Shown piece after piece: positions 1-5,448 of a DNA stretch of 5,492 nucleotides. This DNA is from an uncultured Selenomonadaceae bacterium (GTDB lineage: Bacteria > Bacillota > Negativicutes > Selenomonadales > Selenomonadaceae). Position 1 is the stretch's first letter; every line of letters begins with the position of its first letter. Made by a program: the position numbers and the translations under genes. The notes under the pieces are model-generated. The model saw only the letters and a list, made by a program, of their open reading frames with translations, was not told the origin of the DNA and searched no databases. The stretch is taken from the NCBI GenBank assembly GCA_905233965.1, contig CAJOFG010000086.1, positions 1-5,492 of the forward strand. The letters run 5' to 3'.

Positions 1-432
1 GTTCAAAATTTCGTCCGGGAATACAACGCGACGGTTTCATTCCTGAACGAAAACAAAGGAATTTCCGGCAGAATGTCCGCTCTTGCAAATTCTTTCGGCG
101 GGAACGAAAACTTGACGCAATCGCTTGAATCAGTGGGGATTTCCGTTAATTCTTCCGGGCAGTTGTCGGTGAACGCCGAAGTTCTTTCCGAAGCGTTGAA
201 CAGAAATTCAAACGAAGTCACCGAGGCACTCGGCAGCAACGGACTTGCCGGACAACTCAGTCGCGGGGCGGATCTTGCCGAATATCAAAGCGACAATCTT
301 TTCCCGAACATCGCCGACTATTCGCAAAACAGACCGGAAGAAAATTCCGAATACCTTTACGCCGCACAAAATGCAAGGACGGCAACTTATGCGAACGAAC
401 GAGCCGGAAATATTTTGAATATGTTTACTTGA
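1..432 (+). CDS. FliD-like flagellar hook-associated protein 2, C-terminal part (5' end outside window)
   Basis: The frame is open from base 1 to a TGA at 430-432, giving 143 visible residues. The true start lies upstream of the window. It opens with VQNFVREYNATVSFLNEN, matching the helix-forming 'FV..YN..v..L' pattern of the FliD C-terminal domain. It continues with SVGISVNSSGQLSVNAEVLSEAL, like the family's 'GI....dG.L.ld...L..al', and then GLAGQLSRGADL, like the 'GLA..L' step. FliD caps the growing flagellar filament outside the cell and guides flagellin folding. The last 45 or so residues are odd. Instead of the long heptad coiled coil and terminal helix usual for FliD, there is a polar segment (YQSDNLFPNIADYSQN) and a short Ala-rich helix ending NILNMFT. 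It could be a shortened FliD paralogue or another cap or hook-related protein. The FliD_C-like part is fairly sure; exact identity is not. The gene is followed at once by an intrinsic terminator, so it is probably the last of its transcript. Confidence 0.6.
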   Translation, partial: VQNFVREYNATVSFLNENKGISGRMSALANSFGGNENLTQSLESVGISVNSSGQLSVNAEVLSEALNRNSNEVTEALGSNGLAGQLSRGADLAEYQSDNLFPNIADYSQNRPEENSEYLYAAQNARTATYANERAGNILNMFT

Positions 433-454
433 ATGTTAAAATAGAATTTTTTTT

Positions 455-488
455 AAGCGCGGGTGCAAAATTGTGTCCGTGCTTTTTT
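455..488 (+). terminator. Intrinsic terminator after the FliD-like gene
   Basis: A 12-pair stem is formed by 455-466 (AAGCGCGGGTGC) and 473-484 (GTGTCCGTGCTT), including several G-U pairs, around the loop AAAATT. It runs directly into six Ts (483-488). It starts 22 bases after the stop codon of the FliD-like gene and should end that transcript before the two-component operon. Confidence 0.85.
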
Positions 489-537
489 GTCGCCGGAATT
501 TTTCCCGGTTCGGTTCACTTTACCAACACGCCCTAAG

Positions 538-607
538 TTAAAGTTTGATTAAAAATACCGACCGGATATTTCATTTTAAAAAGTTTTCATGTATCATGGT
601 ACCACGA
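538..607 (+). promoter_or_regulatory. Possible promoter/operator region of the two-component operon
   Basis: This is the only spacer between the terminator at 488 and the response regulator, so a promoter is expected here. Candidate elements are TTGATT (545-550, a possible -35 with only poor -10 partners around 565-572) and TATCAT (592-597, five of six matches to a -10 but with a weak -35). Two copies of TTAAA start 11 bases apart (538 and 549), a spacing typical of direct repeats bound by OmpR/PhoB-family regulators. An 8-base palindrome TGGTACCA (597-604) extends imperfectly to 594-607. No single promoter assignment is convincing. Autoregulation is inference only. Confidence 0.25.
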
Positions 608-637
608 ACAGAGAAAAAATTTTTGTGCATAAATTGC

Positions 638-642
638 GGAGG
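638..642 (+). promoter_or_regulatory. Shine-Dalgarno site that fixes the response regulator start
   Basis: GGAGG lies seven bases upstream of the ATG at 650. It supports this start over in-frame start codons further upstream (from 545), which would add about 35 residues that do not belong to the receiver fold. Confidence 0.85.
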
Positions 643-649
643 TATTTTT

Positions 650-1339
650 ATGGAAGAGTCGGCAAAAATTTTCATAGTCGAAGATGAAAAAAACATCGCC
701 CGGTTTTTGCAAATCGCCCTCGAAAAAGAGGGATTCAAAACGGCGACGGAACGAAACGGAAAGCGCGCCTACGAACGCATTATGCAGGAAAAATTCGATT
801 TGGTTCTGCTTGACGTAATGTTGCCGGAAATGGACGGCATGGAAATTTGCAAACGGGTTCGCGAAGTCAGCGACATTCCGATAATCATGTTGACGGCACG
901 CGACGAAATTAAGGATAAAGTCGAAGGTTTGGATCTCGGCGCGAACGATTACATGACGAAACCTTTCGCGTCGGAAGAATTGCTCGCCCGGATTCGCGGG
1001 ACACTCAAACGACACAACGAAAGAGTTCGCGATGAGGAAGTCAATCGTTACGTCGTCAAAGACATGATTATTTATCCCGACCGTTTTGAAGTCACGGTCA
1101 AGGGAGAAAATATCGAGCTTACTCACAAGGAATACGAACTTTTACTTTATCTCGTCGAAAACAAAAAAAATGTTCTTTCGCGCGACCAAATTTTGCAAAA
1201 AGTGTGGGGCTACGACTACTACGGCGACACGAACGTCGTGGACGTTTACATCAGTTATCTGCGTTCCAAAATTGACGAGCGTTTCGGCGAAAAATATATT
1301 CATACGAAACGCGGTGTGGGTTATGTTATCCGAGATTAG
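650..1339 (+). CDS. OmpR/PhoB-family two-component response regulator
   Basis: This is a 229-residue cytoplasmic DNA-binding regulator, the normal length for the family. The receiver domain spans roughly residues 5-120. The acidic pair is E11-D12, the phospho-acceptor is D55 in LVLLDVMLPEMDG, the switch threonine is T82 in MLTAR, and the invariant lysine is K104 in TKPF. A winged-helix domain (about 130-229) follows, with ELTHKEYELLLYL, the recognition-helix region DTNVVDVYISYLRSKID and the terminal wing IHTKRGVGYVIRD. The pattern DTNVVDVYI.YLR.KID is like the ArlR/CssR type of Firmicutes regulators, but the specific pathway cannot be named. The start at 650 is chosen for its GGAGG site and because the receiver begins directly (MEESAKIFIVEDE). 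The downstream kinase gene overlaps its last 17 bases, so the two should be co-transcribed and translationally coupled. The kinase is the expected phosphodonor to D55. Confidence 0.95.
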   Translation: MEESAKIFIVEDEKNIARFLQIALEKEGFKTATERNGKRAYERIMQEKFDLVLLDVMLPEMDGMEICKRVREVSDIPIIMLTARDEIKDKVEGLDLGANDYMTKPFASEELLARIRGTLKRHNERVRDEEVNRYVVKDMIIYPDRFEVTVKGENIELTHKEYELLLYLVENKKNVLSRDQILQKVWGYDYYGDTNVVDVYISYLRSKIDERFGEKYIHTKRGVGYVIRD

Positions 1340-2435
1340 CTTGAAAAACGAACGGACTGCCGGAGGAAATTTTTTTACACACTTTTTGCAAACTTTCCGG
1401 CAATCCAAGTTGGCATCGCAAATCGGATTGACTTACGCCTCAATAGTTTCCGGGACGATAATTTTTTTGAACGTGATAATTTTCGTCGGGCTTTATCTGT
1501 CCGGACCGGAAATTTTCGACGAAGAAACTTCCCGCCGGTTACTTGAAATTTTTTTAATCGCGAACGTCATTACTTTGGTTGCGGTATCCGTTGCCGGATA
1601 TTTTGTCATAAAAAAATTTTTGCACCCGCTGGAAAAAGTTGCCGAGACTGCTCAAGAGATTTCCGACGGAAAAATTACCGGACGAATTTTAATTTCAGAA
1701 TCGGGCAAAGAAATTGACGAACTCTCCCGGACGTTTAACACGGTTCCGGACAAATTCGACAGGGGCTTGAAACAACAGCAAAGATTTCTTGCCGACATTT
1801 CACACGAACTCCGGACACCGATAACGATTGTTCGCGGCTATGCGGATATGCTGGAAAGTTACGGAGCGGAGGACGCGGAACTTTTGAAGGAGTCCGTCAA
1901 CTCGATTAAAAATTCTTCCAAGCATATGCAACACCTCGTCGAAAGTTTACTGTTCATCGCAAGAGCCGAACAGGGTACGCAACTGCCGGAAAAAATTCCG
2001 ACCGACATTAACGAGCTTTTAAAATCGACCGTCGAAAAATTCAACAATCCGCGCATAGAATTTTCCGGCGAAGAAAATTGCGAAATGAACGCCGACCCGA
2101 ATTTTTTGTCGGAAATGTTCGGTGAATTTTTGGACAACGCGATTAAATACAGCAAGGAAAAAATTTCCGTCGAGTTGACGAAGAAAAATAATTTTGCCTT
2201 CGTGAAATTTATCGACAGGGGAATCGGAATGTCGCCGGAGGACACGGAAAAAATTTTCGACAGATTTTTCCGCGTCGATAAATCCCGGACTGCTTGCGAT
2301 GATGAGGAAGAAAATTCCGCCGGGTTGGGTTTGTCGAAGGCGAAACTCATTGCCGATATGCACGACATAAAAATTGACGTGACGAGTGAAGAGGGAAAAG
2401 GTTCGACGTTTGAATTGACAATCCCGTTAAATTGA
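1323..2435 (+). CDS. Membrane sensor histidine kinase partnered with the upstream regulator
   Basis: This 370-residue kinase phosphorylates itself on histidine and passes the phosphate to the regulator. The order is an N-terminal cytoplasmic stretch (1-33), TM1 about 34-59, a short outer loop about 60-73, TM2 about 74-96, and HAMP about 97-150. The DHp helix follows with phospho-acceptor H161 in FLADISHELRTP. The HATPase domain has an N box with N272 (EFLDNAIKYS), G1 DRGIGM (298-303), the F box IFDRFFRVD (311-319), and G2 AGLGLS (333-338) after an acidic lid CDDEEEN. The outer loop of about 14 residues leaves no room for a folded extracytoplasmic sensor. The ATG at 1323 overlaps the regulator's 3' end and has only a weak upstream GGTGTGGG, so coupling is likely. 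TTG at 1341 is an alternative start. Oddities are a proline (P142) just before the DHp domain and Lys where G2 usually continues with Ile. All catalytic residues are present. The stimulus is unknown. Confidence 0.93.
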   Translation: MLSEISLKNERTAGGNFFTHFLQTFRQSKLASQIGLTYASIVSGTIIFLNVIIFVGLYLSGPEIFDEETSRRLLEIFLIANVITLVAVSVAGYFVIKKFLHPLEKVAETAQEISDGKITGRILISESGKEIDELSRTFNTVPDKFDRGLKQQQRFLADISHELRTPITIVRGYADMLESYGAEDAELLKESVNSIKNSSKHMQHLVESLLFIARAEQGTQLPEKIPTDINELLKSTVEKFNNPRIEFSGEENCEMNADPNFLSEMFGEFLDNAIKYSKEKISVELTKKNNFAFVKFIDRGIGMSPEDTEKIFDRFFRVDKSRTACDDEEENSAGLGLSKAKLIADMHDIKIDVTSEEGKGSTFELTIPLN

Positions 2436-2451
2436 ATCGAATAAAAAATTT

Positions 2452-2486
2452 TCGGAGGTCGGAAAATTCCGGTCTCCGATTTTTTT
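2452..2486 (+). terminator. Intrinsic terminator between convergent operons, possibly bidirectional
   Basis: An 11-pair stem is formed by 2452-2462 (TCGGAGGTCGG) and 2469-2479 (CCGGTCTCCGA) with two G-U pairs and the loop AAAATT, followed by seven Ts (2480-2486). It begins 17 bases after the kinase stop. On the minus strand the same hairpin is followed by AAAATTTTTTA, so it may also end the nagA transcript whose stop codon is at 2508-2510. Confidence 0.85.
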
Positions 2487-2507
2487 CGTCGCAAGTCGTG
2501 AAAAATC

Positions 2508-3665
2508 TTACCCTGAAAATTTTTCTTCGCCGTTCACAAAAGTTTTTGCAATATTAAATTCTTCGTCGAAAATTGTGATGTCGGCAAACTTTCCGACTTC
2601 AAGCGAACCGATCCGGTCGTAAATTTTTAAATCCTTCGCCGGATTTTTCGTGACCGTTTCGACGACTTCCGGAATTTTCCAACCGGAATTTTCGACAAAA
2701 TTTTTTACAATCTCATTCATTGTCGCGATGCTCCCCGCCAATTGTCCGTTTGCGAGCGTCGCGAATTTTCCTTTGACGAAAACTTTTTGCCCGCCGAGTT
2801 CGCTTTCGCCGTCGCCGAGTCCGCACGAACGAAAAGAATCCGTTATCAAAATAATTTCGTCGCGAGATTTTGTCCGGCTGACAATTTTTTGCGCGGCGGG
2901 GTGAACGTGAACATTATCGGTTATGAGTTCGACCGCGACGTTGGAATTGAGAGCCGCGCCGACAACTCCGGGCTTGCGGTGATGAAGTCCGGTTTGCGCG
3001 TTGAAAAGGTGGGTGACGTGAGTCGCGCCGCGTTCAATCGCTTCAATCGCAGTTTCGTAATTCGCCGCACTGTGCCCGATTGAACAGATGATGTTTTCCC
3101 GGCGGCAACGGTCGATAAAATTAAAATCGGCAAGTTCTTCCGGCGCGAACGTGATAATTTTTATAACGTCCGTGAAGTCGGAAAAAATTTCAAAGTCCGG
3201 CGGCAAAATATTTTTCGGGTCTTGCGCTCCGGGAAATTTCGGACTGAGGAAAGGTCCTTCGAGATGTGCGCCGTGAATTTTCGCGCCGGAAATTTTTTTT
3301 GTGCCGTCGAAAATTTTTTCGCGAATATTTTTCAACGCCCGTTTGATAATCGGAACCGGCATTGTCATCGTCGTCGGCAAAAAAGTCGTCACGCCGGAGC
3401 CGGGCAAAAATTTCGCCATGCGGTCGAGCGCGTCCGGCGATTCGTCCATCGTATCACTGCCGGCGCAACCGTGAATGTGAATGTTGATAAATCCCGGCGC
3501 GACGTAAAAATTTTTCGCGTCGATAATTTCTTCCGCGTCAGGGTCGTCACCGATTGCGGAAATTTTTTCGTCGAACGTCAGCGAAACGTCGGAGCGGACA
3601 AAAAAATTACCGGAGTCGTCCGGCAAAATAAATTTTCCGTTTACAATTTTTTTCATGGCAAACAT
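2508..3665 (-). CDS. nagA: N-acetylglucosamine-6-phosphate deacetylase
   Basis: This cytoplasmic enzyme hydrolyses GlcNAc-6-phosphate to glucosamine-6-phosphate and acetate, in amino-sugar use and peptidoglycan recycling. It has 385 residues from the chosen start, the usual NagA length. The amidohydrolase barrel shows the metal motif H63-I-H65-G after PGFIN, metal ligand E136 in HLEGPF, H198 in IGHS, H219 in THLFNA, HHRKPGVVGA (228-237) of the substrate site, DNVHVHP (250-256), and catalytic D276 in LITDS. The C terminus has NPAKDLKIYDRIGSLEVGK, the small-domain return typical of the family. The HxH pair suggests a Bacillus-type metal site rather than the E. coli one; this is inference. ATG 3665 follows AAGGAG at a short distance (3 bases). 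ATG 3656 (MKKIVNGKF) is 12 bases away and equally plausible, giving 382 residues. It lies downstream of a hairpin that may limit read-through from rsmD-coaD. No nagB is in the window. Confidence 0.95.
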   Translation of the reverse strand: MFAMKKIVNGKFILPDDSGNFFVRSDVSLTFDEKISAIGDDPDAEEIIDAKNFYVAPGFINIHIHGCAGSDTMDESPDALDRMAKFLPGSGVTTFLPTTMTMPVPIIKRALKNIREKIFDGTKKISGAKIHGAHLEGPFLSPKFPGAQDPKNILPPDFEIFSDFTDVIKIITFAPEELADFNFIDRCRRENIICSIGHSAANYETAIEAIERGATHVTHLFNAQTGLHHRKPGVVGAALNSNVAVELITDNVHVHPAAQKIVSRTKSRDEIILITDSFRSCGLGDGESELGGQKVFVKGKFATLANGQLAGSIATMNEIVKNFVENSGWKIPEVVETVTKNPAKDLKIYDRIGSLEVGKFADITIFDEEFNIAKTFVNGEEKFSG

Positions 3666-3668
3666 TTT

Positions 3669-3674
3669 CTCCTT
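3669..3674 (-). promoter_or_regulatory. Shine-Dalgarno site of nagA
   Basis: On the minus strand AAGGAG ends three bases before ATG 3665 and twelve bases before ATG 3656. Neither distance is ideal, so the sequence alone does not settle which ATG is used. A start further upstream (TTG 3698) would fall inside the preceding hairpin and is unlikely. Confidence 0.7.
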
Positions 3675-3682
3675 TCCGAAAT

Positions 3683-3714
3683 AAAAAGACGCGGACAAAA
3701 AAATTTACCCGCGT
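3683..3714 (-). terminator. Terminator-like hairpin between the coiled-coil gene and nagA
   Basis: On the minus strand ACGCGGGT (3714-3707) pairs with GTCCGCGT (3696-3689), six Watson-Crick pairs plus two G-U pairs. The loop is AAATTTTTTT, followed after one base by five Ts (3687-3683). It starts 11 bases after the coiled-coil gene's stop and ends 9 bases before the nagA Shine-Dalgarno site. The loop is larger and the T run shorter and offset compared with the other two terminators in the window, so it may be a partial terminator. Confidence 0.6.
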
Positions 3715-3724
3715 TTGCAAAAAA

Positions 3725-4348
3725 TTAAGTTCCTCTATCTTGATCGAAGATGCCCGGTTGAGGTTGGTTGTAACCCGGAGTCGGTTGTTGCGCTTCGTAA
3801 CTTTGCGTCCGGGAGTAAGCATTTTGAACCGATTGCTGATTCATTTGAATTTTCGCCTGTTGCAAAATTTGTCGCGCCTGTTCCAATCCCGCCTCTGCCG
3901 CACGGACACCTTGAAAAGTTTCCGTGACGTGAGCAATGAGTTGGTCAAAAACCTGGTTCGCGTAGTTGTCGGCATCGGTTTGAAGTTGCGTCGCCTGTTG
4001 TCCGGCGCGTTCCATAATCTCGCTTTCTTTTTGTTGCGCTTGGGCAATTACCATTCGCGATCTTTCCGTCGCTTGCAAGACAACTTCGTTTTCGTCAATC
4101 AAACGTTCCGCCTGAGCCTTCGCCTGTGTGACAATTCTTTCCGCCTCAATCTGAGCCGTTTGAATAATTTTGTCGCGGTCTTTGACAATCTCTTCCGCGT
4201 GCGCCAATTCCTGCGGCAAATCCCGTCGCAAATCTTCGACCAAGTGAATCAAATCGTCCTCATCTATAACCGCTTTACCCGTCAGCGGCAAATGTGAGGC
4301 ACTCGCCACCAAATTTTCAATCCTGTTTAATGTATCTCTTAAAGCCAA
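3725..4348 (-). CDS. Coiled-coil protein, DivIVA/SepIVA-like pattern (function unknown)
   Basis: This 207-residue soluble protein has no signal peptide or membrane segment. The N-terminal region (1-45) ends with a helix DDLIHLVEDLRRDLPQEL. A long, almost unbroken coiled coil (about 45-160) follows, rich in Ala, Glu, Gln and Arg (ERIVTQAKAQAERL and similar), with LIDENEVV (83-90) in its middle and QTDADNYANQVFDQL near its end. The tail (about 166-207) is disordered and rich in Gln, Pro, Tyr and Asn. About 30 residues are Gln. The pattern 'L.ED.R..LP.EL..A..I...RD.I...A...A' recalls DivIVA-domain proteins such as mycobacterial SepIVA, and also the ATP-synthase-b-like 'ATPase' labels given to such coils. 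These parallels are from memory. A role as a cell-pole, division or envelope scaffold is inference. The start is TTG at 4348, supported by GAGG eight bases upstream; no ATG is nearby. It lies 21 bases after coaD and is probably in its operon. Confidence 0.85.
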   Translation of the reverse strand: MALRDTLNRIENLVASASHLPLTGKAVIDEDDLIHLVEDLRRDLPQELAHAEEIVKDRDKIIQTAQIEAERIVTQAKAQAERLIDENEVVLQATERSRMVIAQAQQKESEIMERAGQQATQLQTDADNYANQVFDQLIAHVTETFQGVRAAEAGLEQARQILQQAKIQMNQQSVQNAYSRTQSYEAQQPTPGYNQPQPGIFDQDRGT

Positions 4349-4356
4349 ACGAAAAA

Positions 4357-4361
4357 CCTCT
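4357..4361 (-). promoter_or_regulatory. Shine-Dalgarno site that fixes a TTG start
   Basis: On the minus strand AGAGG (4361-4357) sits eight bases before TTG 4348-4346, in the 21-base gap after the coaD stop. Spacing and position identify the TTG as the coiled-coil gene's initiator. Confidence 0.7.
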
Positions 4362-4369
4362 TTTCTTGT

Positions 4370-4861
4370 TCAACTTGAAAGTTCATGATTGTGTTTCGCG
4401 TTCAAAGCAAGTTCGACACACTCCGGAACAAGTCCGTGAACGTTGCCGTGAAATTGAGCAAGTTCGCGAACGCCGGAGGAGCTGACGTACAAAAATTCCG
4501 GAGCCGTCAGCAAAAAAATCGTGTCCGCGCCGGATACAAGATGCTTTGTCATTTGAGCCTGATTAAATTCATATTCAAAATCGACGGCGGAACGGAGACC
4601 GCGAATTATCACGTTGATGTCATGCTCTTTCAAATAGTCGGCAACCAGTCCGTCGTAAGAGTCCACCGTCAAATTGTCGATGTGCAAAGTCGATTCGCGG
4701 AGCAAGTCAAGCCGTTCGTCGATGGCGAACAAACTTTTTTTCTTCTTGTTGTCGAAAATGCAGACGGTGAGTTCGTCAACCAAATTTGCGGCACGTTCAA
4801 AAATATTTACATGCCCGTTCGTTACCGGATCAAAACTGCCGGTGCAAATTGCTTTTCTCAT
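4370..4861 (-). CDS. coaD: Phosphopantetheine adenylyltransferase
   Basis: This enzyme transfers AMP from ATP to 4'-phosphopantetheine, giving dephospho-CoA and pyrophosphate, the penultimate step of coenzyme A synthesis in the cytosol; the family is normally hexameric. The 163 residues are the standard length. Visible motifs are GSFDPVTNGH (8-17) with the nucleotidyltransferase T14-N-G-H17 signature, a lysine run K39-K42 before SLF at the phosphopantetheine site, RGLR (87-90) followed by DFEYE (94-98), and SSSGVRE (127-133), which closes over ATP. Nothing essential is missing. The ATG (4861-4859) overlaps the rsmD TGA as ATGA, and AAGGA lies about ten bases upstream inside rsmD, so translation is probably coupled. 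rsmD-coaD pairing is widespread in bacteria. Confidence 0.97.
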   Translation of the reverse strand: MRKAICTGSFDPVTNGHVNIFERAANLVDELTVCIFDNKKKKSLFAIDERLDLLRESTLHIDNLTVDSYDGLVADYLKEHDINVIIRGLRSAVDFEYEFNQAQMTKHLVSGADTIFLLTAPEFLYVSSSGVRELAQFHGNVHGLVPECVELALNAKHNHELSS

Positions 4862-5430
4862 TTTTCATTTTCCTTTTTCAATCCGAAAATATCAACGCCG
4901 GTTGTCTTACCGTAACTTATTTTTCGCACGGTGAAAAAATTTTCCGGCAAGTCGTCAAAAAATTCGTCCGCGCCGTGTTCGACAACCATCAAGCCGGAGC
5001 CGGAAAGCAAATTCAATTCCGCGACAAGTCTCAAAGATTTTTCCGCAAGTCCTTTATGGTAAGGCGGGTCGCTGAAAATTAAATCGAAAGTCTTTCCGTT
5101 GCGCGAAAATTTTTTTAAAACCTGCTCGAAGTCGCCGCGAAAAATTTTACATTCACTTTCAAACCGGGCGCGACGAATATTTTCCGAAATTAAATTTGTC
5201 GTCGCCGTGTCGATAAAAATTGCGGACTTCGCGCCGCGTGAAACGGATTCCAAACCGAGCGCGCCGGTTCCGGCGAAAATGTCGGCAACCGTTTCGACTT
5301 CGGAAAAATCAATCAGCCCGGACAAAATGCCGAATAAAGATTCTTTAACTCTGTCGCCGGTCGGTCGCGTAAAATTTCCGGGCGGCGTTTTCAACTTCAA
5401 ACCCTTTGCTCTGCCGGTAATTATTCTCAT
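4858..5430 (-). CDS. rsmD: 16S rRNA (guanine966-N2)-methyltransferase
   Basis: The predicted role is S-adenosylmethionine-dependent methylation of the N2 position of G966 in 16S rRNA during 30S maturation. The 190 residues match the family. The N terminus MRIITGRAKGLKLKTPPG and RPTGDRVKESLFGIL (22-36) are the RsmD hallmark. The SAM-binding loop is DIFAGTGALGLE (50-61), followed by SRGA and the acidic FID (72-74). The catalytic DPPY is at 121-124, with VVEHG (about 148-152) in a late strand. The ATG at 5430 is fixed by the canonical MRIITG beginning. No Shine-Dalgarno sequence is visible in front of it (the minus strand reads TCTCCCCGTC), and a promoter-like element lies only nine bases upstream. 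It is the first gene of the probable rsmD-coaD-coiled-coil operon and overlaps coaD by four bases. Confidence 0.96.
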   Translation of the reverse strand: MRIITGRAKGLKLKTPPGNFTRPTGDRVKESLFGILSGLIDFSEVETVADIFAGTGALGLESVSRGAKSAIFIDTATTNLISENIRRARFESECKIFRGDFEQVLKKFSRNGKTFDLIFSDPPYHKGLAEKSLRLVAELNLLSGSGLMVVEHGADEFFDDLPENFFTVRKISYGKTTGVDIFGLKKENEK

Positions 5431-5439
5431 GACGGGGAG

Positions 5440-5448
5440 ATTTTAACA
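5440..5448 (-). promoter_or_regulatory. Extended -10 promoter element of the rsmD operon
   Basis: On the minus strand TGTTAAAAT (5448-5440) has the TGn extension and a -10 hexamer TAAAAT with five of six consensus matches. No good -35 is seen at the usual distance, only T-rich DNA, which an extended -10 can tolerate. The predicted transcription start, six to seven bases downstream, falls near 5433-5434, three or four bases from the rsmD ATG. The remaining bases to 5492 are T-rich on the minus strand and hold no other recognisable feature. Confidence 0.45.

Noticed and set aside
596..606. TGGTACCACG resembles the T-box riboswitch core motif (TGGTACCGCG).
   Set aside because: The leader is too short for a specifier stem, no terminator/antiterminator follows, and the downstream gene is a response regulator rather than an aminoacyl-tRNA or amino-acid gene.
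545..649. N-terminal extension of the response regulator from an upstream in-frame start.
   Set aside because: The added residues do not fit a receiver domain, and GGAGG is ideally placed for the ATG at 650.
587..1126. Long minus-strand open frame opposite the response regulator.
   Set aside because: It lies wholly antisense to a gene with complete receiver motifs, has no recognisable domain, and arises from the codon composition of the real gene.
1086..1322. Extension of the kinase reading frame upstream into the regulator gene.
   Set aside because: This stretch is the regulator's winged-helix coding sequence read in another frame; a fusion is not supported and ATG 1323 gives a normal kinase.
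1859..2494. 211-codon minus-strand open frame opposite the kinase catalytic domain.
   Set aside because: Antisense to conserved DHp/HATPase coding sequence; its serine- and phenylalanine-rich product has no domain pattern, and its frame runs through the terminator hairpin.
3222..4297. Plus-strand open frames (3222-3728 and 3740-4297) opposite nagA and the coiled-coil gene.
   Set aside because: Their products are Arg-, Asn- and Phe-rich mirror images of the real genes with no motif; the minus-strand genes have clear family motifs or Shine-Dalgarno sites.
4385..4915. 176-codon plus-strand open frame opposite coaD.
   Set aside because: coaD on the minus strand carries every family motif; the plus frame shows none.
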